9,928 nt of DNA, taken from Gemmatimonadales bacterium UBA2975 (GTDB lineage: Bacteria; Gemmatimonadota; Gemmatimonadetes; Longimicrobiales; Gaopeijiaceae). This document shows positions 1 to 6,805 of the stretch, in pieces (positions within the stretch are counted from its first letter, which is position 1; each line of letters begins with the position of its first letter). The notes beneath the pieces are model-generated. The model was not told where the DNA came from, did not search any database, and saw only the letters and a list, made by a program, of their open reading frames with translations. The stretch is taken from the NCBI GenBank assembly GCA_002348265.1, contig DEAT01000019.1, positions 1-9,928 of the forward strand, written 5' to 3'. The translations under genes were made by a program, and so were the position numbers.

Positions 1-687
1 CCGGCTCCAGAAGAGAACGGGGCGGTCACAGGAGAGATCAGCACTGAGCGGTGGAGTGGTCGCCGGCCGCGTGTAGTGGTGGTGGATCATCGCGACAGCT
101 TTGTGTTTATCCTCGGAGACCAGCTAGCGAGAGCTGGTGCTGATGTGGTCACTGTCCGCTGCGACGCGGCGCTCGAGGATTTCGCGTTGTGGGTCCGAGA
201 ACAGAACCCTGATTTGGTTGTTCTGTCACCTGGGCCTGGTACCCCAGGAGACACGGGGTTCACGCTTCCGTGGCTGCAGACTGATCCGGATGTGCCGATA
301 TTGGGTGTGTGTCTGGGTCACCAGGCGCTCGCTGAAGCGGGTGGAGGAGTGGTGGCATGCGCGCATGAGCCCGTTCATGGGAAGACCAGCACGATTGAAG
401 TGGCGTCAATCGATCTCGATACGAACCCCCTCGCCAATGCTTTCATTCGGTCGATCAATCCAGTTCTAGAGGTTGCCCGTTATCACAGCTTGACTGTCAC
501 ACATTTGGGTCCAAACGATGTCCCGATCGCGTACACGCGAGAGGACAAAGAGGTGATGGCGCTGGCCCATCGGACACGTCCCCGTTTGGGCCTCCAATTC
601 CATCCTGAATCGATCCTTACTCCGACCGGTGGTCCTCTCATTGAGGCTCTGCTTCAAGCTGTGATGGGACATGGTGCGTCAAAGTGA
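1..687 (+). CDS. trpE(G): Anthranilate synthase, C-terminal glutamine amidotransferase part of a TrpE(G) fusion (5' partial)
   Basis: The frame is open from base 1 with no start needed. The residues before the amidotransferase domain (PAPEENGAVTGEI, then a basic GRRPR stretch) look like an interdomain linker, so this is probably the tail of a fused TrpE-TrpG chain and not a free TrpG starting at the GTG at 76. The class I glutamine amidotransferase domain starts at VVVVDHRDSFV. It has the oxyanion region SPGPGTPGD, the nucleophile Cys in GVCLGHQA (codon 310-312), HGKTS, RYHSL, and the His and Glu of FHPES (codons 601-603 and 607-609), so the catalytic triad is intact. In the family this domain releases ammonia from glutamine, and the TrpE half uses it to turn chorismate into anthranilate, the first committed step to tryptophan. 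VDHRDSFV, HGK and FHPESILT resemble fused TrpE(G) proteins more than PabA. The TrpE half lies outside the window, so an ADIC synthase-like enzyme cannot be excluded. Confidence 0.85.
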   Translation, partial: PAPEENGAVTGEISTERWSGRRPRVVVVDHRDSFVFILGDQLARAGADVVTVRCDAALEDFALWVREQNPDLVVLSPGPGTPGDTGFTLPWLQTDPDVPILGVCLGHQALAEAGGGVVACAHEPVHGKTSTIEVASIDLDTNPLANAFIRSINPVLEVARYHSLTVTHLGPNDVPIAYTREDKEVMALAHRTRPRLGLQFHPESILTPTGGPLIEALLQAVMGHGASK

Positions 688-761
688 TCGACAGCCAGGC
701 GCCCTTGGACATGGACGTGAGAAAAGGAGTGCTCGTTCGTCCGATTTCACTTCGCTATTGA
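684..761 (+). CDS. Possible 25-codon linking/leader ORF between trpE(G) and DAHP synthase
   Basis: A GTG at 684 overlaps the amidotransferase stop in a GTGA arrangement. It opens a 25-codon frame (begins MIDSQAPLDMD, ends VRPISLRY) that stops at TGA 759-761. That stop abuts and partly overlaps the GAGGAA ribosome-binding sequence of the next gene. This geometry fits translational coupling: ribosomes ending here would be delivered to the DAHP synthase start. I recognise no domain. The peptide has no Trp or Phe and a single Tyr, so it does not look like a classical aromatic attenuation leader. It could equally be chance readthrough of an 83-bp spacer. Confidence 0.2.
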   Translation: MIDSQAPLDMDVRKGVLVRPISLRY

Positions 762-770
762 GGAATTAAG

Positions 771-1790
771 ATGCTCGTCATTATGCAACAGGACAGTACC
801 GTGGAGCAGTGCGCTAAGGTTGAGGACGTGATTCGTGAAATGGGTTATGAGCCGCTGCCAGTTCCCGGTGAGAGTCGCACAGCTATTTGTGTGACTGGAA
901 ATAAGGGCCCTGTCGATCCCAGTCACTTACAAAGACTAGCTGGTGTAAGGGAATGCGTCTCAGTAACTAGACCGTACAAGTTGGTTTCTCGTGAGGTTAA
1001 ACTCGAATCGACGGTGGTGGATGTGTCCGGGGTCGAGATCGGAGGGAGCGATCCCGTGCTGATCGCTGGGCCATGCTCGGTAGAGACTCCAGAGATAACT
1101 CTGGCCATAGCGGATGCCGTAAAGCGGGCTGGAGGTCAGTTGTTTCGAGCCGGGGCATTTAAGCCTCGCACGAGTCCTTATTCTTTTCAGGGCTTTGGAT
1201 ATGAGGCTCTGGATACTTTAGCAGCAGTTCGAGAGCAAGTAGGCCTTCCGGTTGTGTCTGAGGTTGTCGACACCGATGCAGTTGGACCGATGAGCGAGGT
1301 CGTGGATATGCTGCAGATCGGATCTCGTAACATGCATAATTTTGCGCTCATCAAGAAGTTGTCGATGGTGCGTATGCCCATCCTTCTAAAGCGGGGTTTG
1401 TCGGCATCGCTCGAAGAATGGATGCTGGTTGCCGAGTATCTTCTTTCTGCTGGAAACCACCAAGTGATCCTATGTGAGCGAGGAATACGAGGATTGGCAG
1501 GACACGCTCGAAATATCTTTGATCTAAATGTTGTTCCTTTAGTTCGATCCATATCGCATCTTCCGATAATAGCCGATCCTAGTCATGGTGTGGGGGATCG
1601 AAGTCGGGTCCGAGCGATGTCGCGCGCGGCCTTAGCCTGTGGAGCTCAGGGCCTGCTGGTCGAGGCACACACCACCCCTGATTCGGCTTTTACCGATGCC
1701 GCTCAAACGATTGACATGGACTCGCTGAGTGGGATCCATCGGGACATGAAAAACTTGAAAGGGCTTGAGAACCTTTCCCTGGATCAGTGA
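771..1790 (+). CDS. aroF: 3-deoxy-7-phosphoheptulonate (DAHP) synthase, type I-beta with N-terminal ferredoxin-like domain
   Basis: This 339-residue protein catalyses the first shikimate-pathway step: phosphoenolpyruvate plus erythrose 4-phosphate gives DAHP, in the cytoplasm. Residues 1 to about 70 (MLVIMQQDSTVEQ...) match the small ferredoxin/ACT-like domain found in Thermotoga-type enzymes, where it mediates feedback control. The TIM-barrel catalytic domain follows, with AGPCSVE (99-105), FRAGAFKPRTSPYSFQG (125-141), LLKRG (205-209) and DPSHG (269-273). The four expected metal ligands are all present: Cys102, His272, Glu298 and Asp309. Length and numbering agree closely with the I-beta family. 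The start is supported by GAGGAA (760-765) five bases before the ATG. It lies 83 bp after the anthranilate synthase gene, so the two probably share a transcript and increase carbon flow toward chorismate and tryptophan. The usual SDG at the last metal ligand is TDA here. Which aromatic amino acid inhibits the enzyme cannot be read from sequence. Confidence 0.93.
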   Translation: MLVIMQQDSTVEQCAKVEDVIREMGYEPLPVPGESRTAICVTGNKGPVDPSHLQRLAGVRECVSVTRPYKLVSREVKLESTVVDVSGVEIGGSDPVLIAGPCSVETPEITLAIADAVKRAGGQLFRAGAFKPRTSPYSFQGFGYEALDTLAAVREQVGLPVVSEVVDTDAVGPMSEVVDMLQIGSRNMHNFALIKKLSMVRMPILLKRGLSASLEEWMLVAEYLLSAGNHQVILCERGIRGLAGHARNIFDLNVVPLVRSISHLPIIADPSHGVGDRSRVRAMSRAALACGAQGLLVEAHTTPDSAFTDAAQTIDMDSLSGIHRDMKNLKGLENLSLDQ

Positions 1791-1819
1791 GTGTTTCGGT
1801 GTCCAGATCGATTGAACTG

Positions 1820-1902
1820 GAAGCGGACTGAGTTGCTCGTGACCGCATACTAAAACCGCTTCTCTATACGCACAGAACCGGATGTTGTCGTTACTAATCC
1901 GG
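1820..1902. other. Convergent spacer with two inverted repeats (possible transcript-end structures)
   Basis: The gap between DAHP synthase and the minus-strand hydrolase holds two perfect inverted repeats. One is GAAGCGG (1820-1826) with CCGCTTC (1856-1862), with a 29-nt loop. The other is CCGGAT (1878-1883) with ATCCGG (1897-1902), with a 13-nt loop. Either could fold in transcripts arriving from left or right. Neither is followed by a T-run, so they do not meet the usual pattern of an intrinsic terminator, and the long loops make them weak. Confidence 0.2.
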
Positions 1903-1913
1903 CGGAGTAGGGG

Positions 1914-2630
1914 TTATCGACGGGCTAGCGCAGTACTGATAGCAGGTTCGACTAAGCGAGCCATGACCTGATAGCCTGCGTGATTCGGATGAACTCCGTC
2001 GTATGTGAGCTCACGGGCTAAGCCGAGACGATCGTTTAGCATCTCCGAATGGTAATCCACATACACTAGCCCCTCATCTTGCGCGAACTGCTTCATCCAT
2101 GCGTTGAGTTCGACGATCTTTGGGCCAGGATTTAACCCAGGTTTCCAGGGGTAGTCTGAGACGGGCAGAACGCTGCAAAGAACAACTGAGATAGCGTTGG
2201 CCTTAGCCAAGTAAACCATAGAGATAATGTTGTCCTCAATCATTTCTTGGCTCGATGGACCTGTGTTTCCTGCTATGTCGTTCGTGCCAGCTAGAATCAC
2301 TACCACGTCAGGCTCCAAGCGGATCACGTCTTGCGGGAACCGAACCAGCATCTGCGGGGTGGTTTGTCCGCTGATGCCTCTTCCCAAGTAATGCTTTCCG
2401 GGGAACATCTCTGGGAAAAGACTGGCCCATGTGTCAGTTATGGAATTCCCATAGAACACAACACGCTGGTCGTTTGGGTTGCGGGCGGGGAGTTCAGAGT
2501 TTGCTGTCTGGTAGCGTTCTAGCGAGGCCCAGTCGACTACGTCCTGTGCTGTTAGTCTGCGAGTCGGAAGTACTAGGACAAGGCTGGTGACCGTGAGAGC
2601 CACTATGAGCCGGAGTAGAGACCGTTGCAC
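1914..2630 (-). CDS. Exported SGNH/GDSL-family hydrolase (lysophospholipase L1-like esterase)
   Basis: This 238-residue protein has a Sec signal: basic start MQRSLLR, hydrophobic stretch IVALTVTSLVLVLP, then a likely cleavage near LTAQD (about residue 29). All SGNH blocks are visible. Block I is GNSIT with nucleophile Ser63, block II has Gly near GISGQ (85-89), block III is GTND with Asn117, and block V is DGVHP with Asp211 and His214. Family members are serine esterases, lipases or carbohydrate deacetylases. The GNSIT variant with DGVHPN is common in the lysophospholipase L1-like group, but substrate cannot be deduced. It is probably periplasmic. The start is GTG, with no clear Shine-Dalgarno sequence upstream and no better Met before the domain. 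It is transcribed divergently from the heme operon and shares its upstream region, so common iron control is possible but unproven. Confidence 0.85.
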   Translation of the reverse strand: MQRSLLRLIVALTVTSLVLVLPTRRLTAQDVVDWASLERYQTANSELPARNPNDQRVVFYGNSITDTWASLFPEMFPGKHYLGRGISGQTTPQMLVRFPQDVIRLEPDVVVILAGTNDIAGNTGPSSQEMIEDNIISMVYLAKANAISVVLCSVLPVSDYPWKPGLNPGPKIVELNAWMKQFAQDEGLVYVDYHSEMLNDRLGLARELTYDGVHPNHAGYQVMARLVEPAISTALARR

Positions 2631-2670
2631 GTAACGTGGTTTATTTTCTAGGGGGAGGGACGAGAAATGA

Positions 2671-2750
2671 CCCGCTCAATCGGAGTTTGTCAAAGTGTGA
2701 GCGGGACTCTGATTGATTGTTCTAGGTGTGAGCTCATTGCTCAAATCGGA
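2671..2750. repeat. Cluster of interleaved inverted and direct repeats in the divergent promoter region
   Basis: CCCGCTCA (2671-2678) is inverted perfectly as TGAGCGGG (2698-2705). CAATCGGAGT (2677-2686) pairs with ACTCTGATTG (2706-2715) with one G-T wobble. The two pairings interleave in the order A-B-A'-B'. In addition GTGTGAGC occurs directly repeated at 2695-2702 and 2726-2733, 31 bp apart or about three helical turns. GCTCAATCGGA (2674-2684) recurs with one extra A as GCTCAAATCGGA (2739-2750). TGAGCTCA (2729-2736) is a perfect palindrome. The shared core GCTCA/TGAGC therefore appears at least four times in about 70 bp. This looks like a multi-site operator for an unidentified regulator, or an RNA structure in a 5' leader. 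Confidence 0.45.
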
Positions 2751-2779
2751 CTAAAGTAACTAAGCTTAGATCATAGGAA

Positions 2780-2800
2780 TGAGACTGATTCTCAGTCTCA
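2780..2800. promoter_or_regulatory. Candidate Fur-type iron operator upstream of hmuT
   Basis: This is a perfect 21-bp inverted repeat, arms TGAGACTGA and TCAGTCTCA around a TTC centre. Within it, TGAGACTGATTCTCA fits the Fur 7-1-7 pattern (TGA-rich arm, one base, reverse arm). It matches the second site at the pepSY gene at 13 of 15 positions. It lies 17 bp before the hmuT ATG, and the ribosome-binding sequence GAGGAG (2806-2811) follows directly, so a bound repressor would sit at or just after the promoter. Function as a Fur site is inferred from motif shape and from the heme-uptake genes downstream. A DtxR/IdeR- or Mur-type regulator is the alternative. Confidence 0.7.
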
Positions 2801-2817
2801 AGTATGAGGAGTGATAG

Positions 2818-3723
2818 ATGCCGGGATCTTGGTTACGCGTGAGTTCGCTCGGCCGCTTGGCCCGATGGACGGTGGCAGCAGTTGCAATAGGTGGTGCGTC
2901 ACTGGATCTGAATGCGGAATCCCATAGCAGGAGGATTGTGTCGCTAGGAGGCTCAGTGACGGAGACCGTGTTTGCTTTGGGTGCGGGAGCGGACGTGATA
3001 GCGGTCGATCAGTCGTCACTTTTCCCAGAACAGGTGCGTGCGCTACCTCAGGTGGGATACTTCCGTAGGCTTTCTGCTGAGGGAGTGCTATCACTCGCAC
3101 CTGATTTAATCCTAGCCTCCGAGGGGAGTGGGCCTCCGCCTGTGATCGACCAACTAGAGGCTTCAGGTGTGCGTATCGTTTGGGTTGAGGACGGTTATGG
3201 GCCCGATGCTGCGATTGGAAAGATACGAACGGTAGCGCGAGAACTGGGACTTGAGGAACGTGGGCAAGAGCTGGAGAATCGGATTATTTCTCAGATAGGG
3301 GAGGCTGAAGATCTGAGAAAGTTAATCGTAGAGGTGCCTAGAGTAGCATTTATTTGGGGCCATGGAGCCGGGGGTGTAACGATGGCGGGTTCAGGTACTG
3401 GGGCCGCAGTCATGATTGATTTAGCCGGAGCGGAAAACGCAGCTAGTAGCATGCAGGGTTACCAGCCTATATCGGCTGAAGCGCTAGTCCTAGCAGCGCC
3501 GGATGCCTACGTGATTCCAGAAACTACATTGGCCTCTCTGGGCGGGTTCGAAGGTATGATGCGATTGCCTGGAATGAGCGCTACTCCTGCGGGTCGTTCG
3601 AAGCGAGTGGTCGAAGTTGATCTCCTTGGTTTTATAGGTTTTGGTCCGCGCGTTGGCGACTCTCTTATAGACCTGATGAGGGAACTACATCCAGAGCTTA
3701 AAAGGGATGTTCCCAGGAGATGA
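2818..3723 (+). CDS. hmuT: Periplasmic heme-binding protein of a heme ABC transporter
   Basis: This 301-residue protein belongs to the periplasmic-binding-protein type 2 family (cluster 8, metal/heme/B12). It starts with a basic N-terminus and a hydrophobic segment (WTVAAVAIGGASL, about 17-29), with likely cleavage near residue 33. The mature part opens with RRIVSLGGSVTETVFALG. The segment VGYFRRLSAEGVLSLAPDLILASEGSGPP (79-107) is characteristic of HmuT-type heme carriers and contains Tyr81, at the position of the heme-ligating tyrosine in the family. The C-terminal lobe includes AGSGTGAAVMIDLAGAENA. It delivers heme from the periplasm to HmuUV. The start is set by GAGGAG (2806-2811) six bases before the ATG, just downstream of the iron operator. 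It is the first gene of an operon with permease, ATPase and HemS-type genes. No TonB-dependent outer-membrane receptor is in the window. Confidence 0.9.
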   Translation: MPGSWLRVSSLGRLARWTVAAVAIGGASLDLNAESHSRRIVSLGGSVTETVFALGAGADVIAVDQSSLFPEQVRALPQVGYFRRLSAEGVLSLAPDLILASEGSGPPPVIDQLEASGVRIVWVEDGYGPDAAIGKIRTVARELGLEERGQELENRIISQIGEAEDLRKLIVEVPRVAFIWGHGAGGVTMAGSGTGAAVMIDLAGAENAASSMQGYQPISAEALVLAAPDAYVIPETTLASLGGFEGMMRLPGMSATPAGRSKRVVEVDLLGFIGFGPRVGDSLIDLMRELHPELKRDVPRR

Positions 3724-3770
3724 AAAAAAAACCGCTGGGCCTTCCTCATTTAAAGGGGACCAGAGAGTGA
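3720..3770 (+). CDS. 16-codon mini-ORF bridging hmuT and hmuU, with A9 slippery run
   Basis: ATG at 3720 overlaps the hmuT TGA as ATGA. It encodes MKKKPLGLPHLKGTRE and stops at TGA 3768-3770, which overlaps the candidate GTG start of the permease (3767-3769) as GTGA. Both ends thus have the 4-nt overlap typical of translationally coupled genes. The run of nine A's (3723-3731) forms lysine codons 2-4. A -1 slip on it, or one extra A, would join this ATG to the permease frame as MKKKTAGPSSFKG. AGGAG (3715-3719) touches the ATG, which is too close to be a normal ribosome-binding site. It may be a coupling peptide, a slippage start for HmuU, or the trace of a one-base sequence error. Confidence 0.3.
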   Translation: MKKKPLGLPHLKGTRE

Positions 3771-4819
3771 TCTTACGGCTACTACCAGGTCCAGTGACAC
3801 TTCTTGCTGCAGTGCTCTTAGGAGTTGCTTTGACCTGTCTTTGTGTAGGTCCAGTTGATGTTGTGCCGAGTCAGATTGCTGCTGTGTTGGGGAGCACGGT
3901 TGGATTGGATTTGCCTTGGACTTATGGTGAAAGTGAAAGGCTCGTAGTACTGAACATTCGACTCCCTAGAATCTTGCTAGGTATTGTTGTCGGTGGAGGT
4001 TTGGCTGTTAGCGGCGCTTTGATGCAGGGACTTTTTCGTAACCCGCTTGCCGATCCAGGATTAGTTGGCGCCTCAAGCGGCGCGGCTGTGGCAGCAATAG
4101 CTGTAATTGTGATCGGTGACCCACTGTTAAGTCTTCTTCCACCGGCAGTTGCAAGTGGAGCCCTTGCAGTTGGAGCGTTTTTAGGTGGGTCAGGTGCTGT
4201 GCTGATCGTGTATCGTATCGCAACCCGGGAAGGGCATACTTCTGTAACGACCATGCTCCTAGCTGGTATAGCTGTAAATGCGCTGGCAGGTGCTGGTCTA
4301 GGTTTATTCATCTTTGCGTCAAACGATCAGCAGCTGCGTGACTTCACCTTTTGGAGTCTAGGAAGTTTAGGCGGTGCAACATGGGCTCGACTTGGATCGG
4401 GAGCCGTACTTCTTTCAATTGGTATTCTAGTGGCCCCCTTTTTGGCTCGGCCTTTGAATGCACTATTACTTGGAGAGGCAGAGGCTAGACACCTAGGGGT
4501 CCCCGTGCAACGAACTAAGGCTGCTATCGTTATGCTCTCTACACTTACGGCGGGTGCAGCGGTAGCTGTAACAGGAATAATTGGTTTTATCGGACTGGTC
4601 GCTCCCCATTTGGTCCGGTTGACTGTAGGTCCAGATCACCGTGTGCTTCTGCCTGGGTCTGCTTTGCTGGGTGCGATTCTTCTGTTAGCAGCCGATCTAT
4701 TTGCTCGCAACATCGCGGTTCCCGCTGAACTTCCTATAGGGGTAGTGACGGCAATAATTGGCGCCCCTTTCTTTATCTGGCTCCTGTCTCGAGATCCTAG
4801 CCGTAGGGGGTGGACATGA
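3767..4819 (+). CDS. hmuU: Heme ABC transporter permease, FecCD/BtuC family
   Basis: This is an inner-membrane permease of about 350 residues with around ten hydrophobic segments, the usual size for the family, working as a dimer with HmuV. FecCD marks are NIRLPRILLGIVVGGGLAVSG, then GALMQGLFRNPLADPG (83-98 from the GTG start) followed by GLVGASSGA. Near the C-terminus are GFIGLVAPHLVRL (273-285) and ELPIGVVTAIIGAPFFIWLL. The start is uncertain. ATG at 3707 (inside hmuT, 370 residues) has AAAGGG directly abutting it. GTG at 3767 has AAAGGGG (3752-3758) eight bases upstream and begins immediately before the first membrane segment, so I prefer it. A third option is ATG 3720 with slippage on the A-run. 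The 3' end overlaps hmuV by an ATGA. Confidence 0.9.
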   Translation: MILRLLPGPVTLLAAVLLGVALTCLCVGPVDVVPSQIAAVLGSTVGLDLPWTYGESERLVVLNIRLPRILLGIVVGGGLAVSGALMQGLFRNPLADPGLVGASSGAAVAAIAVIVIGDPLLSLLPPAVASGALAVGAFLGGSGAVLIVYRIATREGHTSVTTMLLAGIAVNALAGAGLGLFIFASNDQQLRDFTFWSLGSLGGATWARLGSGAVLLSIGILVAPFLARPLNALLLGEAEARHLGVPVQRTKAAIVMLSTLTAGAAVAVTGIIGFIGLVAPHLVRLTVGPDHRVLLPGSALLGAILLLAADLFARNIAVPAELPIGVVTAIIGAPFFIWLLSRDPSRRGWT

Positions 4820-5661
4820 GTTCTATGTCAGATACTGATCGTGGGCTGCGTGTATCAGAGCTATCCTATCGAATCGGCAGTGCAGTACTTGTTGACGGTG
4901 TATCGATCAAGGTTGAGCCAGGGGAAGTGACTGCGATCGTCGGGCCCAACGGTGCAGGAAAGTCGACCTTTCTCAGACTCCTCGCGGGTGACCTGAAGCC
5001 TAACAGTGGCTCTGTAACCCTTGATGGAAGAGCTCTTGATGACTGGGGTGACCGGGAGCTAGCTAGGCGCCGAGCCGTGATGCCGCAGTCTTCGACACTT
5101 AGTTTCCCTTTCACTGTGGAACAGGTGGCGTTACTTGGGCGCCTCCCTCACCTAGAACGACGGGAATCAGAGACTGATCATTACATCGCAGCCCAAGCTC
5201 TTATCTGGAGTGATGCTAACCATCTTGCCGACCGATCATATCCCACTCTTTCAGGAGGGGAACGACAGCGAGTCGACTTTGCGCGAGCGCTCACTCAGAT
5301 ATGGCATCCGGTCGAAGACTCAGCGCGATACCTCTTCTTAGACGAGCCTACGTCGGCTCTCGATCTTGCTCGACAGCATGATCTTCTTCACAGGGTTCAT
5401 AAGTTTGCCCGACATAACGTCGCCGTAGTAATCGTGCTCCACGACCTTAATCTTGCTGCTCAATACGCAGATCGAATCCTAGTACTCGACCACGGGTGTC
5501 CTGTGGGGTGGGGCGTTCCGTCTCGAACACTACAGCCTGAATTAATTCAAAACACTTTTGGACTCTCGGTGATAGTTGCAGAGCATCCAACCAAAGACGT
5601 ACCGCTTATAGTTCCCAATCCATCCCCACCCGAGATAATAGAGACAGGCAACTCTAACTAG
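4816..5661 (+). CDS. hmuV: Heme ABC transporter ATP-binding protein
   Basis: This is a cytoplasmic ATPase of 281 residues that powers heme import by HmuTU. The full nucleotide-binding set is present (numbered from ATG 4816): Walker A GPNGAGKST (43-51), Q-loop Gln91 in MPQSS, ABC signature LSGGERQR (from 145), Walker B YLFLDEP with Asp176 and Glu177, D-loop SALD, and H-loop His209 in VLHDLN. The segment HPVEDSARYLFLDEPTSALD is typical of HmuV proteins. The chosen ATG overlaps the permease stop as ATGA and has AGGGGG (4805-4810) five bases upstream. A GTG at 4810 and an ATG at 4825 are in frame but less well placed. All catalytic residues look intact. It is part of the hmuTUV-hemS operon. Confidence 0.93.
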   Translation: MSSMSDTDRGLRVSELSYRIGSAVLVDGVSIKVEPGEVTAIVGPNGAGKSTFLRLLAGDLKPNSGSVTLDGRALDDWGDRELARRRAVMPQSSTLSFPFTVEQVALLGRLPHLERRESETDHYIAAQALIWSDANHLADRSYPTLSGGERQRVDFARALTQIWHPVEDSARYLFLDEPTSALDLARQHDLLHRVHKFARHNVAVVIVLHDLNLAAQYADRILVLDHGCPVGWGVPSRTLQPELIQNTFGLSVIVAEHPTKDVPLIVPNPSPPEIIETGNSN

Positions 5662-5668
5662 AATCCTT

Positions 5669-6727
5669 ATGAATTCACCTTCATCCGGTTCATCCACGAA
5701 CTCTGATCTCAAGGAACGGTGGGATAGTTATTTGGCTAATAATCCGCGCGCGCGTATTCGGGATGTAGCCAAGGTATTGGGCGTGACCGAGCTAGAACTG
5801 CTAGAGACCGATCTTGGCTCAGGTGTTACGAGGCTATCGTGTGATTTTGAACCATTCCTACATGGGCTCAAATCTCTTGGACGGGTTATGGCTCTTACTC
5901 GAAACGATGCGTGTGTGATTGAGACCTATGGAAATTTTGACGGGATAAAGATTTTCGATCATGCAGCTCAGGTTGTCTCGCCTGGCGTAGATCTCCGGAT
6001 TTTTCCCACGCACTGGGCTCATGCGTATGCAGTAGTCCGGGATGGTGGAGGTCGTGTCATTCACTCTATTCAGATCTTTGACAGCGATGGCTCAGCCACT
6101 CACAAGGTATACATACCAAAGGGAGGAGATCGAGCTTCGTGGGAGAAATTTCTCGATTCACGTAAGCACGATGATCAGGAGACTCGAACGGTTGTGTCGA
6201 ATCACGAGCAAGTTTCTGCAAAAGAAAAACCCGATGGAGACATTGATGAGAAAGCCCTCCTCGCTGATTGGGCGGAACTCAAAGACACACATGATTTCCA
6301 CTTCCTTCTCCGTAAACACCAAGTGACTCGTACCCAGGCCCTTAGGTTAGCTGAAGGCCAGTTCACACGTCGTGTTACCTCAGAGGCGGGGCGTGATGCG
6401 CTCATTGCAGCTTCGGAAACGAAGACCCCGCTGATGATCTTCGTTGGTAATCCTGGAACGATACAGATTCACTCCGGGTCTGTGCTTAAAACTGCGGCTT
6501 ACAAGCAGTGGTACAATGTCCTTGATCCCGATTTCAACCTGCATCTAAAAGAGTCATTGGTCGATTCGGCCTGGGTGGTTACTAAGCCAGGCGGAGAACT
6601 TGGAACGGCGACTTCACTAGAGCTTTATAGTGCTGAGGGGGAATCGATAGTGATGATCTTTGGACTTAGGAAGCAGGGTGCTGACTATGGTCCAGCTTGG
6701 GAAGGGATTGTAGAGAATCTCCGTTAG
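5669..6727 (+). CDS. hmuS: HemS/HmuS/ChuS-family cytoplasmic heme-handling protein
   Basis: This 352-residue protein has the duplicated architecture of the HemS/ChuS family. The N-terminal repeat is about 30-160 (GRVMALTRNDACVIETYG, then the region around PTHWAHAYAV and HKVYIP). The C-terminal repeat is about 200-350 (PLMIFVGNPGTIQIHSG, WYNVLDPDFNLHL, IFGLRKQG). His208 in DTHDF aligns with the DVHQF heme ligand of the family (His193 of ChuS), and ALRLAEGQFTRRV follows as expected. Members bind imported heme in the cytoplasm, and some break it open to release iron or act as heme shuttles. Which applies here cannot be told. A charged linker (about 165-195, QETRTVVSNHEQVSAKEKPDG) joins the halves. 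It begins seven bases after hmuV with no clear ribosome-binding site, suggesting coupled translation. It is the last gene of the operon. Confidence 0.9.
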   Translation: MNSPSSGSSTNSDLKERWDSYLANNPRARIRDVAKVLGVTELELLETDLGSGVTRLSCDFEPFLHGLKSLGRVMALTRNDACVIETYGNFDGIKIFDHAAQVVSPGVDLRIFPTHWAHAYAVVRDGGGRVIHSIQIFDSDGSATHKVYIPKGGDRASWEKFLDSRKHDDQETRTVVSNHEQVSAKEKPDGDIDEKALLADWAELKDTHDFHFLLRKHQVTRTQALRLAEGQFTRRVTSEAGRDALIAASETKTPLMIFVGNPGTIQIHSGSVLKTAAYKQWYNVLDPDFNLHLKESLVDSAWVVTKPGGELGTATSLELYSAEGESIVMIFGLRKQGADYGPAWEGIVENLR

Positions 6728-6805
6728 AAACGTTTTGGTAGAATCGGTATTGGCTCATAACCCTGCATACAAGATCGTTTCTTGCCGTGTCTTGGTAGGA
6801 TGTCG

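Noticed and set aside
76..687. GTG at 76 as the start of a free-standing TrpG
   Set aside because: The frame is open all the way to base 1, the GTG is the second of four valines in the first beta strand (VVVVDH), and the upstream residues look like a fusion linker.
2671..2715. A genuine H-type RNA pseudoknot from the A-B-A'-B' pairing
   Set aside because: The loops that must cross the 8-bp stems would be about zero nucleotides, which is sterically unlikely. Treated as operator-like repeats or alternative folds.
2737..2771. A sigma70 promoter (TTGCTC with a TTAGAT-like -10) for hmuT
   Set aside because: The hexamers match poorly and the spacing depends on which -10 is chosen. A promoter must lie near the Fur-like site, but I cannot place it with confidence.
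3707..3766. ATG at 3707 as the certain start of the permease
   Set aside because: AAAGGG directly abuts the ATG with no spacer, and the added 20 residues are polar and outside the family core. GTG 3767 has a better placed ribosome-binding sequence. Kept only as an alternative.
6735..6801. Direct repeat TTGGTAG(A/G)AT near 6735 and 6792 after hmuS
   Set aside because: Only about ten bases, imperfect, with no mobile-element genes or flanking structure; likely chance.
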